From positions 1-64,000 of the forward strand of contig NZ_KB903443.1 of NCBI RefSeq assembly GCF_000379765.1: DNA of 64,000 nt. The letters are read 5' to 3'. Every line of letters begins with the position of its first letter. Within the stretch, counting starts at the first letter, position 1. Origin of the DNA: Flexithrix dorotheae DSM 6795. GTDB lineage: Bacteria; Bacteroidota; Bacteroidia; Cytophagales; Flammeovirgaceae. The translations under genes were made by a program, and so were the position numbers. This document shows, piece after piece, positions 17,786-26,896 of the stretch. The notes beneath the pieces were generated by a model, which did no database searches, was not told the origin of the DNA, and saw nothing but the letters and a program-made list of their open reading frames with translations.

Positions 17786-18307
17786 ATGAATGATCAAAAA
17801 ATATCTCCAAAAGCAGATTTTAAAACGCTTCAAAATTCAATTCCACAGGTAGGCGAAGTAACGTGGATTGGAGTAAGGCCTGGCAGCAGGCAACCAGTAA
17901 AAGAATTAGAAAAGGTAATGGTATCAGAAGAATCCGGCCTGGATGGAGATCGATTTAAAGGAGGTAAAAGAAAAAACCGTCAGGTTACTTTAATTCAGGA
18001 AGAACACCTAGAGGTAGTTGCAAAAATATTAAACATAGACCAGGTACATCCTGCTTTATTAAGACGTAATATTGTAGTAAAAGGAATTAATTTATTGTCA
18101 TTAATGCACAAAAACGTACAAATAGGCAACGTGATTCTGAAAGTGACTGGAAATTGTCATCCTTGTTCGAGAATGGAAGAAAACCTGGGTGAAGGCGGAT
18201 ATAATGCCATGAGGGGCCATGGAGGAATAACTGCTGAGGTAATCCAGGGAGGTGAAATCCTTGTTGGAGAAAAAGTCAGTTTAAAAAGTACAAAAAAAAT
18301 AGAATAA
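17786..18307 (+). CDS. MOSC domain protein
   Basis: A 173-residue protein made almost entirely of one MOSC beta-barrel (molybdenum cofactor sulfurase C-terminal type). Visible family features are VTWIGVRPGSRQPV, GLDGDRFKGG (about 51), QVTLIQEEH, LRRNIVVKG, and the conserved cysteine in GNCHPCSRME (about 128), then GHGGITAEVIQGG near the end. MOSC proteins are thought to carry or deliver sulfur via this cysteine, or to reduce N-hydroxylated compounds when fused to other domains. This is the stand-alone type. Close spacing to the sigma factor gene suggests co-transcription. Confidence 0.82.
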   Translation: MNDQKISPKADFKTLQNSIPQVGEVTWIGVRPGSRQPVKELEKVMVSEESGLDGDRFKGGKRKNRQVTLIQEEHLEVVAKILNIDQVHPALLRRNIVVKGINLLSLMHKNVQIGNVILKVTGNCHPCSRMEENLGEGGYNAMRGHGGITAEVIQGGEILVGEKVSLKSTKKIE

Positions 18308-18336
18308 AAGGGTTATAAGCTCTTATTCTATTTTTA
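18301..18336 (+). terminator. Weak terminator overlapping MOSC stop
   Basis: AGAATAAAAG (18301-18310) can pair with CTCTTATTCT (18320-18329) with one mismatch, followed by a T-rich stretch. The left arm contains the stop codon. Confidence 0.4.
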
Positions 18337-18356
18337 TTTCGTCTTTTTCATAATTA

Positions 18357-18557
18357 CTATGCTACTCTTTCTTCAATAGATACCGAATCAATGTTTACAG
18401 AACCCGATTCTAATGATAAGTTTTTATTTTTAATGCTTTGGAACAAAATCTCTTCATCTGGATGAGGCTGTGCGGTATAAGCAAAATAAATATACAACAA
18501 GGTAGAAAAGGTGAATGCGCCTACTAAAAGACATACGATGAATAATAGTGAACTCAT
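18357..18557 (-). CDS. Small single-pass membrane protein, unknown
   Basis: A 66-residue frame with one N-terminal hydrophobic helix (residues 3-28, LLFIVCLLVGAF to YIYFAY) and a soluble polar tail likely in the cytoplasm or periplasm. The ATG at 18555-18557 follows a typical AT-rich leader. The hydrophobic-then-polar composition argues for a real gene. I do not recognise the family. It lies downstream of another small secreted protein in the same direction. Confidence 0.55.
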   Translation of the reverse strand: MSSLLFIVCLLVGAFTFSTLLYIYFAYTAQPHPDEEILFQSIKNKNLSLESGSVNIDSVSIEERVA

Positions 18558-18710
18558 AAGTTAATGTTTTATATGGTTAATGATATTAGTTTAGCTTTAA
18601 ACAAATATCTATATTGAGTTACACTTTTTCTTTCTTCAAATAAGGCAAACATTGCTAATGTAATTTTTCTTAAAAAAAACAACTTTTTTAAAGAAAACAG
18701 TTGAATCATT

Positions 18711-19079
18711 TTAACGCACCTTTTTTTTCCTGCCCCCTGCTTTTCCAATGTATTTGAAGGAATCAATTAAAAGTACTGTTCCTGTAATACCTACAGCCCC
18801 TCCGGTATAGAGTAGCGCCTGACCCAAATCATCATTATCTCTCCCAAGCATTTGCCCTCCGGCAATGGTAATGGCGTAACCAAGCGTGGCGGTAATTATT
18901 CCAATTTGTAACTTGGGCTGCGCTTTTGAAAGATTCAGCTTTATTTCATCTACATCAGATTGAAGCGCAAGAATTTCATTTTTTATGGAATCGGAGTAGA
19001 CTGCGGGGGTTTGGGCAAAAGAAAAGTTACTTAAAAAGGCAAATAGGATTCCCAACCCCACTATTTTGAAGTGTTTCAT
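18711..19079 (-). CDS. Small exported membrane protein, unknown
   Basis: A 122-residue protein. ATG 19079 is chosen because it starts with a signal peptide (MKHFKIVGLG to SNFSFAQ); the upstream in-frame extension is AT-rich and would bury it. After a short coiled-coil-like stretch (SDVDEIKLNLSKAQ, about 37-50) there are two glycine-rich hydrophobic segments (about 55-75 and 88-106) and a basic tail GGRKKKVR. I do not recognise the family. It begins 49 bp after the LytTR regulator gene and may be read from the same transcript. Confidence 0.6.
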   Translation of the reverse strand: MKHFKIVGLGILFAFLSNFSFAQTPAVYSDSIKNEILALQSDVDEIKLNLSKAQPKLQIGIITATLGYAITIAGGQMLGRDNDDLGQALLYTGGAVGITGTVLLIDSFKYIGKAGGRKKKVR

Positions 19080-19128
19080 ATAAATAAAGTTTAGTTTTAG
19101 TATGAAGATTAAATTAAGCCAAAAATAT

Positions 19129-19899
19129 TTATTGGTCCAACCAATCTTTAAAATCACCTACTCTGTCCCGACTGACGATTAAGTCATGCTCACATGGGGT
19201 ATGTAGAATTAATTTTAACCTGCTATTGTAATAGGGTTTTACATCGGAAATGGCATCAATACGCACAATAAATTTTCTGTTGATTCGGAAAAAATCAGAG
19301 GGGTTTAGTAATTGATTTTCCAATTCTTCAAGGGTATGATCAATGATATATTTTCGACCATTTTCATTGGAAATGATGTAAATAGTTTTACCATCTGCAG
19401 CTATATGACTTATATTTTCTACAGTTTTGAATTGTATCCTATTCCCAAATTTAACCAAAAATCTTTTTTTATAGCCGGTTGAGGCATCTTTTATTACTTC
19501 TTTTAATATCTGATAGTTTATGGGGGCAGGATTGTTTTTTTTCTGCCAGATCCTTTTGTACTTATCTATGGCATTTTTTAATTCCCCACTATTGATTGGT
19601 TTTAAGAGATAATCAATGCTGTTCACTTTGAAAGCATTCAGGGTAAACTGATCAAATGCAGTGGTGAATATTACCGGAGCATCCAGATTAATCTGATCAA
19701 AAATTTCGAAACTTTTTCCATCTGATAGCTGAATATCCAAAAAAAGCAAGTCTACTTCTTTCCCTTCTTTAAAAAAATTCACTGTATCTTCTACAGTATC
19801 CAATCGATCAACAATATTAATATTTTGATCACAGTCAGTAACAAGTTCAGAGAGGCGTTCACTGGCATGAAACTCATCCTCTACGATTAAAACATTCAT
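19129..19899 (-). CDS. LytTR-family response regulator
   Basis: A 256-residue transcription factor. The receiver domain (1-120) has the acidic pair ED (7-8), phosphoacceptor aspartate 55 in LLFLDIQL, the threonine of VIFTTAF and lysine in LLKPI. The LytTR DNA-binding domain (about 150-256) includes RFLVKFGNRIQF, the FFRINRKFIVRI segment and the ending SRDRVGDFKDWL. It should be phosphorylated by the sensor kinase encoded immediately upstream, whose stop overlaps this start by 4 bp. The target genes are not evident from the sequence. Confidence 0.9.
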   Translation of the reverse strand: MNVLIVEDEFHASERLSELVTDCDQNINIVDRLDTVEDTVNFFKEGKEVDLLFLDIQLSDGKSFEIFDQINLDAPVIFTTAFDQFTLNAFKVNSIDYLLKPINSGELKNAIDKYKRIWQKKNNPAPINYQILKEVIKDASTGYKKRFLVKFGNRIQFKTVENISHIAADGKTIYIISNENGRKYIIDHTLEELENQLLNPSDFFRINRKFIVRIDAISDVKPYYNSRLKLILHTPCEHDLIVSRDRVGDFKDWLDQ

Positions 19900-20927
19900 G
19901 AGTTCGGGATTTTAATTAATGGTACCTTTACTATAAATTTTTCTCCGTCTTTTCTTACATCTACTTCTTCATCACTAATAAACCTATATCTGTCCCGAAT
20001 GTTTTTTAATCCTACTGAGGTGGAAGCTTCTTTTACATTTTTTAATTGAAGGTTGTTTTCAATAATAATCACATCTTCTCCATTTGACTTAAAATTGATG
20101 GTCAAGGGTTGTTTTTTAGAAATTATATTGTGTTTTATGGCATTCTCTGTGAGTAACTGCAAAGTAGCCGGGGGAAGAAAATATTCTTTAAACTTTTCTT
20201 CTATATCACTTTTTATTAGAAGGTTATCTTTAAATCTGATTTTTAAAAGGAAAATATAAGAATTGATAAACTCTAATTCGTCCTTCAATTTTACCACCTT
20301 CTGGCTTTGGTAATACAATAAATATCTGTAAACTTTTGACAGCTCCTGAATAAAATCTGTGGCAAGTTGGGGTTCTTTCGTAACCAAATTCGATAACACG
20401 TTCAGGCTGTTGAAAAGGAAATGCGGATTTACCTGATTTCTGAGAGCCTGAAACTGCGCCTCTACATTTTCTTTTTGAAGTTTTTCTGTCCTGAGTTTTG
20501 CATCTGAAAGCTCATTCATAAAATAGACAATGGCATTCACGCAATTCAAAAACAAATTAACCCTAAATGAAAAACCAAGAGATAATTTAAAATTGATGAG
20601 TAAATTGGAAATAGGCTGTCCTAAAAGTATTAGAATTAACCCAACGGAGAGAAATGAAATTAAGGTAACATTCAATAAACTAAAAATAAATATCCGGATT
20701 AATGGATGAATTTTTTGAATAAGGGGAACAGATAATAATTTCAGGTTTTGCGCAATCAGTCTGTTTCCCTCCCAGATTAGCGTAACATTGATGAGGATAA
20801 TGGCAAACAAATATGCCCAGTTTAGGTCAAAAACAAAAAGTCTGTCTCCTTCAATCAATAATATATTAAAGAAGGAATATAAACTTAAAAGAAGAATATA
20901 AAGATATCGTCCTTTCGTTTTATACAT
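19896..20927 (-). CDS. LytS-type sensor histidine kinase
   Basis: A 343-residue membrane kinase of the His_kinase (PF06580) type. Four hydrophobic segments fill residues 5-150, without a periplasmic sensing domain of any size. The cytoplasmic part has the phosphoacceptor motif QVNPHFLFNSLNVL (H near 170) and an HATPase region with LLTENAIKHN (N box) and SVGLKNIRDRY (G box). It forms a two-component system with the overlapping LytTR regulator gene. The signal is unknown; with so little outside the membrane, it may sense the bilayer or partner proteins. Confidence 0.9.
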   Translation of the reverse strand: MYKTKGRYLYILLLSLYSFFNILLIEGDRLFVFDLNWAYLFAIILINVTLIWEGNRLIAQNLKLLSVPLIQKIHPLIRIFIFSLLNVTLISFLSVGLILILLGQPISNLLINFKLSLGFSFRVNLFLNCVNAIVYFMNELSDAKLRTEKLQKENVEAQFQALRNQVNPHFLFNSLNVLSNLVTKEPQLATDFIQELSKVYRYLLYYQSQKVVKLKDELEFINSYIFLLKIRFKDNLLIKSDIEEKFKEYFLPPATLQLLTENAIKHNIISKKQPLTINFKSNGEDVIIIENNLQLKNVKEASTSVGLKNIRDRYRFISDEEVDVRKDGEKFIVKVPLIKIPNS

Positions 20928-21082
20928 AATTATTTTTTTAGAAGTTAATCTCCCTATTTATCAAAACGCTAGAATTGAATGCTCAATCTTAGATAGCTTT
21001 AATGACATTGAGTTCAGCACTAACTCAATACCTACTCCATGAAGTTAAATAATTCTAAAATTAAAGGTAGTTTAAATAAAGA

Positions 21083-21112
21083 ACTCATGCTTAAAAAACA
21101 TGAGCTCTCCCA
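21083..21112 (-). terminator. Possible terminator downstream of fasciclin gene
   Basis: CTCATG and CATGAG (around 21088-21107) pair across a short A-rich loop, with two further pairs after one mismatch. On the minus strand the stem is followed by a moderately T-rich stretch. It lies about 85 bp after the fasciclin stop. Confidence 0.35.
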
Positions 21113-21190
21113 AAATTTCAATCATTTATAACCCATATCTGAAATTTTCACAGATATTTTTTAAAAGTCTTAGTTCACAGAACTGGATCC

Positions 21191-22960
21191 TTAGTTGGGT
21201 AATATTACTTTATCAATGATGTGGATAACTCCGTTCGTTCCCTGAATATCTGTGGCGGTAATAGTTGCATCAGGACTGTCGGTATTTCCATCAGTAATGG
21301 TTACATTTCCATTTACATTAATAGTAAATTTAGCATCGGCTAATTTTGTTTCTGCCTCCAATCCATTGGTTATTTGTGAGGAGAAAACTTTTCCATCTAA
21401 CACGTGATAGAGTAAGATATCGGTAACCTGCTCATCAGTTAAAGTGGAAGGATCGATTCCCAAATCTTCGAAAGCCTGATTTGTAGGAGCAAATACTGTA
21501 AAGGCATCTTCTGTTGATGACAGTGCTTCCTGAAGTCCTACTCTTGTAATCAGGCTTACCAGGGTGGTGAATTCAGGATCGGAACCTACTGCAATTTCCA
21601 CTACATTTTGAGAAGGAGGAAGTAATACCCCGTTTATTACATGAACCACACCGTTTGATGTTTCCAGGTCAAGTAAGTCTGCATTTAATCCGATCATATT
21701 ATCATTGGCATCAATCAGGTCAAGATTACCAGCATCGAATTTAATCGCTGCTCCATTTAGTGTGGTATAAAATGAGCCGTCTACCAAATCAGTTGAAAGA
21801 GCTGGAGCATCCAATCCAAGTACATGGTAAGTTAATATAGGAGTAAGTGCCTCTACCGGAACATCATCCAAACTACTAAACCCTAAAGCTTGTAATGCTG
21901 CAGCAAATGCATCATTAGTAGGCGCGAACACTGTAAGATTCTCAGCATTGTCAAGCGTTTCTACCAGTCCTGCTTTAGTGAGCGCTGCTACCAGAGAAGA
22001 GAAGTTCTCATTATACACTGCTACATCTACTACAGTTTGCTTGGGTAGTAATACATCATCAATGATATGAATTACACCATTCGTTGCAAAAACATTTGCA
22101 TTTGCAGGGCTTACTTCTTCAGTCCCATTCACCACAATTCCGTTACTCAAATCAACACTTAAAGGTCGTCTTGTATTCAATGTAGGATAATCCTGAGAAA
22201 CGAGATCGGAAGAAAATGCTCTGCCAGGAACTACGTGAAATTTCAAAATGTCTGCAATTTCAGCATCTGATTTGGTGGCAAGTGCATCACTGATTTTTTC
22301 AAATGCTTCATTTGTTGGTGCAAATACTGTGAATGGTCCGTCTCCACTTAAGGCATCAACTAAATCATATTGTTGCAATAGCGAAACGAGAGTACTGAAA
22401 TTTGAATTTCCAGCAGCGATTTCAGTTATTGACTGACTTGCCGGCTCAAGCACTGCATCAATAACATGGATTACACCATTTTCAGTAATTACATCGGCCT
22501 GAGTTACTGTTGAAATACCATTAATTGTTACTCCATTGTTTACATTAACATAAGCAGGACCACTCAATGTTGTCACTTCTCCATTAGATAAATCAGTCGA
22601 CCTGACATTTCCGCTCACTACGTGATACTGAAGAATTTTCTTCAGATCGGGACTATTCAAAAGCTCATCTGCAGTAATACCTTTGGCAGTTAAGTAAGCT
22701 TCGAAAGCAGCATTGGTTGGAGCGAAAACAGTGAAAGGTCCATCACCAGATAAAGTACTTACCAAACCTGCCTGATCCACAGCCGCCAGTAATGTGGTAA
22801 ATCGGTCATCTTCGGCAACCACTGTGGTAATTAAAGTTTTGGGAGGCTCTTCCATGGGATCATCATCGTCATCACAAGCGATTATTACGAGAGCCAAAAT
22901 GATAAATGGGATAAAATGCTTGAAAGTGTTAAGCATGTTAAATAGATTTTGCTTCTTCAT
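21191..22960 (-). CDS. Lipoprotein with four fasciclin (FAS1) domains
   Basis: A 589-residue lipoprotein. The N-terminal hydrophobic segment ends in a lipobox (LVIIAC, cysteine near 29) followed by an acidic run DDDDD, then four FAS1 domains (about 42-170, 173-305, 308-445, 450-588). Each has the two family blocks: FTVFAPTNAAFE-like and NGVIHVID-like. FAS1 domains mediate adhesion to surface glycans or proteins and act at the cell surface. Four repeats in tandem suggest a cohesive or matrix protein. Because the repeats are similar, misassembly or recombination between them is possible. It is monocistronic. Confidence 0.9.
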   Translation of the reverse strand: MKKQNLFNMLNTFKHFIPFIILALVIIACDDDDDPMEEPPKTLITTVVAEDDRFTTLLAAVDQAGLVSTLSGDGPFTVFAPTNAAFEAYLTAKGITADELLNSPDLKKILQYHVVSGNVRSTDLSNGEVTTLSGPAYVNVNNGVTINGISTVTQADVITENGVIHVIDAVLEPASQSITEIAAGNSNFSTLVSLLQQYDLVDALSGDGPFTVFAPTNEAFEKISDALATKSDAEIADILKFHVVPGRAFSSDLVSQDYPTLNTRRPLSVDLSNGIVVNGTEEVSPANANVFATNGVIHIIDDVLLPKQTVVDVAVYNENFSSLVAALTKAGLVETLDNAENLTVFAPTNDAFAAALQALGFSSLDDVPVEALTPILTYHVLGLDAPALSTDLVDGSFYTTLNGAAIKFDAGNLDLIDANDNMIGLNADLLDLETSNGVVHVINGVLLPPSQNVVEIAVGSDPEFTTLVSLITRVGLQEALSSTEDAFTVFAPTNQAFEDLGIDPSTLTDEQVTDILLYHVLDGKVFSSQITNGLEAETKLADAKFTINVNGNVTITDGNTDSPDATITATDIQGTNGVIHIIDKVILPN

Positions 22961-23132
22961 GATTATAATTTTTTCAGATTAAGATTTTGAAATTTGATAA
23001 CCTAACCTGTCTGAAGAAGCAATCAGGGAGTAAAAATGGAGTCATTTACCTTATTTACTACCTGAATTGTATAATTGGAGGAGTGAATTGCAATTAAAGT
23101 GTTTAACGAAAAATACAAATCATTAAACAAAA

Positions 23133-23669
23133 TTAGTTCTCACAAACTGATTTTAAAGCCAATAATCGTGATAAATAAACCTCTTCCATGTTTCCCTCAA
23201 AATCAAACAGCTTTGCATTTAATCTGGAAGAAAAATCTAAACCAAAATCACCAGTCTCAGTAAGCACCAACTTTATCTGGTCATTTTCCTGGATAAATTC
23301 AAAAGTTAATTCGGATTCCTGCCCACCTTTTATATTGAGAATTTTTGCTTTAATAAGCTCATAGGGCTCAGACTCAACAATTTCAATTCTAACAGTATTA
23401 TATTCATCAGTCCATTCAATAATTGCCCCTACTCCGTCTTCTGGTCCTTGTAAATACACTTCAGGGCGCTCCTCAGGTTTTTGATCCTCAAATGCCCATT
23501 TCCCCCAGTTTTTCATATAATCCACCTGATTAAACACATTTTTCTGAGTGGCACTAATTAAAACCTGTTGCTGAATTTTATAAGGAGAAGGAAGAAAAAA
23601 AAACACAATTCCTCCCATTATGAGTAGGGCAACAACAATTCCTATTGAAAATGATAAAAAGAATTTCAC
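23133..23669 (-). CDS. Membrane-anchored SRPBCC (polyketide cyclase-like) protein
   Basis: A 178-residue protein with one N-terminal membrane helix (6-28) and a START/SRPBCC-like helix-grip domain (about 33-178). The domain pattern is seen in QQQVLISATQKNVFNQV, the tryptophan-rich NWGKWAFED and IEWTDEY, typical of the polyketide cyclase/dehydrase family found in Bacteroidota. Such proteins bind hydrophobic ligands, but the ligand here is unknown. It stands alone between the fasciclin and ffh genes. Confidence 0.68.
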   Translation of the reverse strand: MKFFLSFSIGIVVALLIMGGIVFFFLPSPYKIQQQVLISATQKNVFNQVDYMKNWGKWAFEDQKPEERPEVYLQGPEDGVGAIIEWTDEYNTVRIEIVESEPYELIKAKILNIKGGQESELTFEFIQENDQIKLVLTETGDFGLDFSSRLNAKLFDFEGNMEEVYLSRLLALKSVCEN

Positions 23670-23805
23670 GGATAAAAATGAATTTTAGAATTGATAAATG
23701 GTCTGCAAAACTAAAGGACGGAGGTTTCCTGAAAAACTGTTCAGTTATTTTTCTTTTTGAAATTAGGATATGCCATATGCCGAATACATCTCGCCAAAAC
23801 TCAAA

Positions 23806-23836
23806 TTGTTTTTGTTACTATTAAGTAATAATTTTG
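23806..23836 (+). promoter_or_regulatory. ffh: Bacteroidota promoter of ffh
   Basis: A TTG at 23806-23808 and the exact -7 box TAATTTTG at 23829-23836 are separated by 20 bp, matching the Bacteroidota consensus spacing. The ATG at 23877 follows 40 bp later. Confidence 0.6.
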
Positions 23837-23876
23837 CTGCTTATATTTTTAATTGCTTCAAAACAACATTAAAAGC

Positions 23877-25202
23877 ATGTTCGAAAGTTTAAACACCAGG
23901 TTGGATTCAGCCTTAAAAACCTTAAAAGGCCAGGGAAGGATTTCAGAAATAAATGTAGCAAACACAGTTAAGGAAATCAGGAAAGCATTGCTTGAAGCTG
24001 ATGTTAACTACAATGTTGCCAAGCAAATTACCAATGAAATCAAAGAGGAGGCTATGGGAAGAAAGGTATTGACTGCCGTTTCCCCAGGTCAGCTTTTTGT
24101 GAAAGTGGTAAATGATAAGCTTGCCGAACTAATGGGAGGACAGGCTGCTGCATTTAATCCTAAGGGGAATCCAGGTGTGGTGCTTATTTCGGGTTTGCAG
24201 GGTTCTGGTAAAACCACATTTACAGCCAAACTGGCTAATATGCTTAAAAAACAAGGTAACCAGGTTTTGATGGCTGCCTGTGATATATACAGACCTGCTG
24301 CGATTGACCAGTTGAAATCTCTGGGAGAGCAAATTGATGTAGAAGTTTATGCAGAGCCAGAGAATAAAAATGCCGTAGAAATAGCCAATAATGCAATAAA
24401 ATCGGCAAAAGCTTCAGGTAAAAGTATTGTGATTGTGGATACCGCTGGTCGTTTGGCTGTGGATGAAGCAATGATGAAAGAGATTACTGAGGTGAAAAAA
24501 GCAATTAATCCTCAGGAAACGCTCTTTGTAGTGGATTCTATGACTGGTCAGGATGCTGTGAATACCGCCAAAACTTTTAATGAAAGGCTAAACTTTGATG
24601 GAGTTGTGCTAACCAAACTTGATGGTGATACCAGGGGTGGTGCAGCTTTATCCATTAGAACAGTAGTAGAGAAACCTATTAAATTTATCAGTACTGGAGA
24701 AAAACCAGATACTATCGATGTTTTTCACCCGGACAGGATGGCCCAAAGAATTTTGGGTATGGGTGATGTGGTTTCTTTGGTAGAAAAAGCCCAACAGGTA
24801 TTTGATGAAGAGGAAGCCAAAAGGTTAAATAAAAAATTAAGAAAAAATCAGTTCGATCTTAATGATCTACTTTCCCAAATTCAGCAAATTCAGAAAATGG
24901 GAAATATCAAAAGTTTGATGGAAATGATTCCCGGGATGGGGAAAATGATAAAAGGCGCGGATATAGATGATGATGCTTTCAAACCCATAGAGGCTATAAT
25001 TTTCTCTATGACTCCCCAGGAAAGAGAAAAACCAGAAATTATCAACTCTACCAGAAAAAAGAGAATTGCCAATGGTAGCGGGACTTCAGTTCAGCAAGTA
25101 AATGGTTTATTAAAACAATTTAATGAAATGAAGAAAGCCATGAAAAAAATGAACATGATGGGCATGGGCAAAAAAGGAAAAATGAGGGGCATGTTTGGTT
25201 GA
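23877..25202 (+). CDS. ffh: Signal recognition particle GTPase
   Basis: A 441-residue protein that binds signal sequences and 4.5S RNA and targets ribosomes to the membrane with FtsY. ATG 23877 gives the standard start MFESLNTRLDSALK; a TTG at 23853 would add eight atypical residues. The N domain is followed by the GTPase motifs GLQGSGKTT (about 107), DTAGR and TKLDGDTRGGA. The M domain contains QIQKMGNI and a methionine-rich tail (MKKMNMMGMGKKGKMRG) that contacts signal peptides and RNA. It has its own promoter and a strong terminator. Confidence 0.97.
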   Translation: MFESLNTRLDSALKTLKGQGRISEINVANTVKEIRKALLEADVNYNVAKQITNEIKEEAMGRKVLTAVSPGQLFVKVVNDKLAELMGGQAAAFNPKGNPGVVLISGLQGSGKTTFTAKLANMLKKQGNQVLMAACDIYRPAAIDQLKSLGEQIDVEVYAEPENKNAVEIANNAIKSAKASGKSIVIVDTAGRLAVDEAMMKEITEVKKAINPQETLFVVDSMTGQDAVNTAKTFNERLNFDGVVLTKLDGDTRGGAALSIRTVVEKPIKFISTGEKPDTIDVFHPDRMAQRILGMGDVVSLVEKAQQVFDEEEAKRLNKKLRKNQFDLNDLLSQIQQIQKMGNIKSLMEMIPGMGKMIKGADIDDDAFKPIEAIIFSMTPQEREKPEIINSTRKKRIANGSGTSVQQVNGLLKQFNEMKKAMKKMNMMGMGKKGKMRGMFG

Positions 25203-25224
25203 TACCCATTCATTTCAGTTGCAC

Positions 25225-25268
25225 AAAAAAACTCCTGCTTTATTTTAGAAAAGCAGGAGTTTTTTTTA
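25225..25268 (+). terminator. Terminator of ffh
   Basis: ACTCCTGCTTT (25231-25241) pairs perfectly with AAAGCAGGAGT (25250-25260), with A and T runs extending the stem and a T-run tail. It lies about 20 bp after the ffh stop. Confidence 0.9.
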
Positions 25269-25389
25269 TTTCCTCAAAAGCCTTTATTCTTAAATGAAAA
25301 GCCAATTAAGTGGATTAGGCTTTCGATACTTTTCCATTCGATGAAAAGTGTCCTAAAATTTCTTTTGAGCAAAAGGTCAATTTTTAAAC

Positions 25390-26709
25390 TTAATGACTTT
25401 CATAAACCGGCTCTACTTCTTCTACTTCCACTAATCCAGATTCATTAACTTTCACCAAATTCACTTCTTTGGTTTCATTAATCAGCATAGGATCATATTT
25501 GGCAGTGACTCTTACATAATTTTCGGTAAAACCATGCATCATTCCATTTTCCACATCATTTTCAAACAGCACTGTTGATTTTCTACCAATATTTTCTTCG
25601 TAGAAAGCTCTTTTCTTTTTGTGGGAAAGTCCTCTAAGCATTTTAGACCGCTGATTTCTAACTTTCATAGGCACCACTCCCTCCAACTCAATGGCCTCTG
25701 TATTTGGTCTTTCCGAATAGGTAAAAACATGGAGATAAGAAATATCCAGTTCATTCAGGAAATTATAAGTTTCCAGAAAATCCTCATCAGTTTCTCCGGG
25801 AAAGCCAATAATCACGTCCACTCCAATACAACAGTGGGGCATCACTTCTTTTATTTTTGCCACTCTGTTGACATATAAATCCCGCTCATATCGCCTCCTC
25901 ATCAACTTTAGTAATTTATCGGAACCCGACTGTAGGGGAATATGGAAATGAGGAACAAATCGATCGGAAACTGAAACGTATTCAATGATTTCGTTGGTAA
26001 GCAAATTTGGCTCAATGGAGGAAATTCGAATCCTGTCAATGCCTTCTACCTGATCGAGTTCTTTTACCAAATCAAAAAATTTCAATTGCCTTCTTCCATC
26101 AATTATTCCATAATCACCCAGATTAACTCCGGTCAATACTACTTCTTTCACTTCTGTGGCCGCAATTTCCCTGGCATTTTTAATCACATTTTCCATGGTA
26201 TCACTTCGGCTTTTCCCTCTGGCCAGCGGAATAGTACAAAAAGTACAATTGTAGTTGCATCCATCCTGCACTTTCAGGAATGTTCTTGTGCGATCGTTAA
26301 TAGAATAGCCACTCACAAAAGTATTTGCCTCTGATATTTCTGAAGCCAGTACTTTTACCTCCCGTTCTTTCACAAATCCATCCAACAATTCAATTAACCT
26401 AAATTTTTCAGCAGCCCCTAATACAGCATCTACACCCTGGATTTCAGAAATTTCTTTCGGTTTTAACTGGGCATAGCATCCTATAATAGTCACATAACTA
26501 TTAGGGGAAATCGCTTTGGCTTCTCTCACAATCTTTTTACACTTCTTATCCGCATTTTCAGTAACCGAGCAGGTATTGATAATGAAAATATCAGGTGTAT
26601 CAGAAAAATCCACTTTCTGGTATCCCTTTTCCTGAAACATACGGGAAATGGTGGAGGTTTCACTGTAATTTAACTTACAACCCAATGTGTAAAAAGCTAC
26701 CTTTTTCAT
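25390..26709 (-). CDS. mtaB: tRNA t6A37 methylthiotransferase
   Basis: A 439-residue radical-SAM enzyme that turns t6A37 into ms2t6A37 in ANN-decoding tRNAs. The N-terminal UPF0004 domain has its three cluster cysteines: LGCKLNYSET (11), NTCSV (about 47) and GCYAQ (about 82). The radical-SAM cluster motif is CNYNCTFC (about 150). The TRAM domain occupies the C-terminus (about 370-435). The MTAB rather than MiaB type is supported by LGCKLN and the overall length. A -7 box TACTTTTG lies about 100 bp upstream. Confidence 0.92.
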   Translation of the reverse strand: MKKVAFYTLGCKLNYSETSTISRMFQEKGYQKVDFSDTPDIFIINTCSVTENADKKCKKIVREAKAISPNSYVTIIGCYAQLKPKEISEIQGVDAVLGAAEKFRLIELLDGFVKEREVKVLASEISEANTFVSGYSINDRTRTFLKVQDGCNYNCTFCTIPLARGKSRSDTMENVIKNAREIAATEVKEVVLTGVNLGDYGIIDGRRQLKFFDLVKELDQVEGIDRIRISSIEPNLLTNEIIEYVSVSDRFVPHFHIPLQSGSDKLLKLMRRRYERDLYVNRVAKIKEVMPHCCIGVDVIIGFPGETDEDFLETYNFLNELDISYLHVFTYSERPNTEAIELEGVVPMKVRNQRSKMLRGLSHKKKRAFYEENIGRKSTVLFENDVENGMMHGFTENYVRVTAKYDPMLINETKEVNLVKVNESGLVEVEEVEPVYESH

Positions 26710-26806
26710 AATAATGACTACTTAGTTTTTTCTGAAAAACCTCTAAGAACAATTTCAATTAATCAGAAAAAACTTATCAATTTATTTGTGGACTGATTTC
26801 AGGCTG

Positions 26807-26814
26807 CAAAAGTA
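26807..26814 (-). promoter_or_regulatory. mtaB: Bacteroidota -7 box TACTTTTG (minus strand)
   Basis: Exact TAnnTTTG match on the minus strand, about 98 bp upstream of the mtaB start. TTTG copies lie upstream, but spacing to the -7 box is not ideal. Confidence 0.4.
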
Positions 26815-26834
26815 CGAAATTTTGACAAACAAAT

Positions 26835-26858
26835 AACCCCATGCTGGTGCATGGGGTT
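26835..26858 (-). terminator. Terminator downstream of adk
   Basis: AACCCCATG (26835-26843) pairs perfectly with CATGGGGTT (26850-26858) across a 6-nt loop. On the minus strand the tail is ATTTGTTTG, moderately T-rich; on the plus strand it is followed by TTTTTA. It separates adk from mtaB. Confidence 0.75.
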
Positions 26859-26896
26859 TTTATCCTCTCAAAATGAGTTGGTATTAACCTACAAAA

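Noticed and set aside
18569-18766. 65-residue minus-strand frame
   Set aside because: Overlaps the end of a better supported exported protein and has poor protein-like composition.
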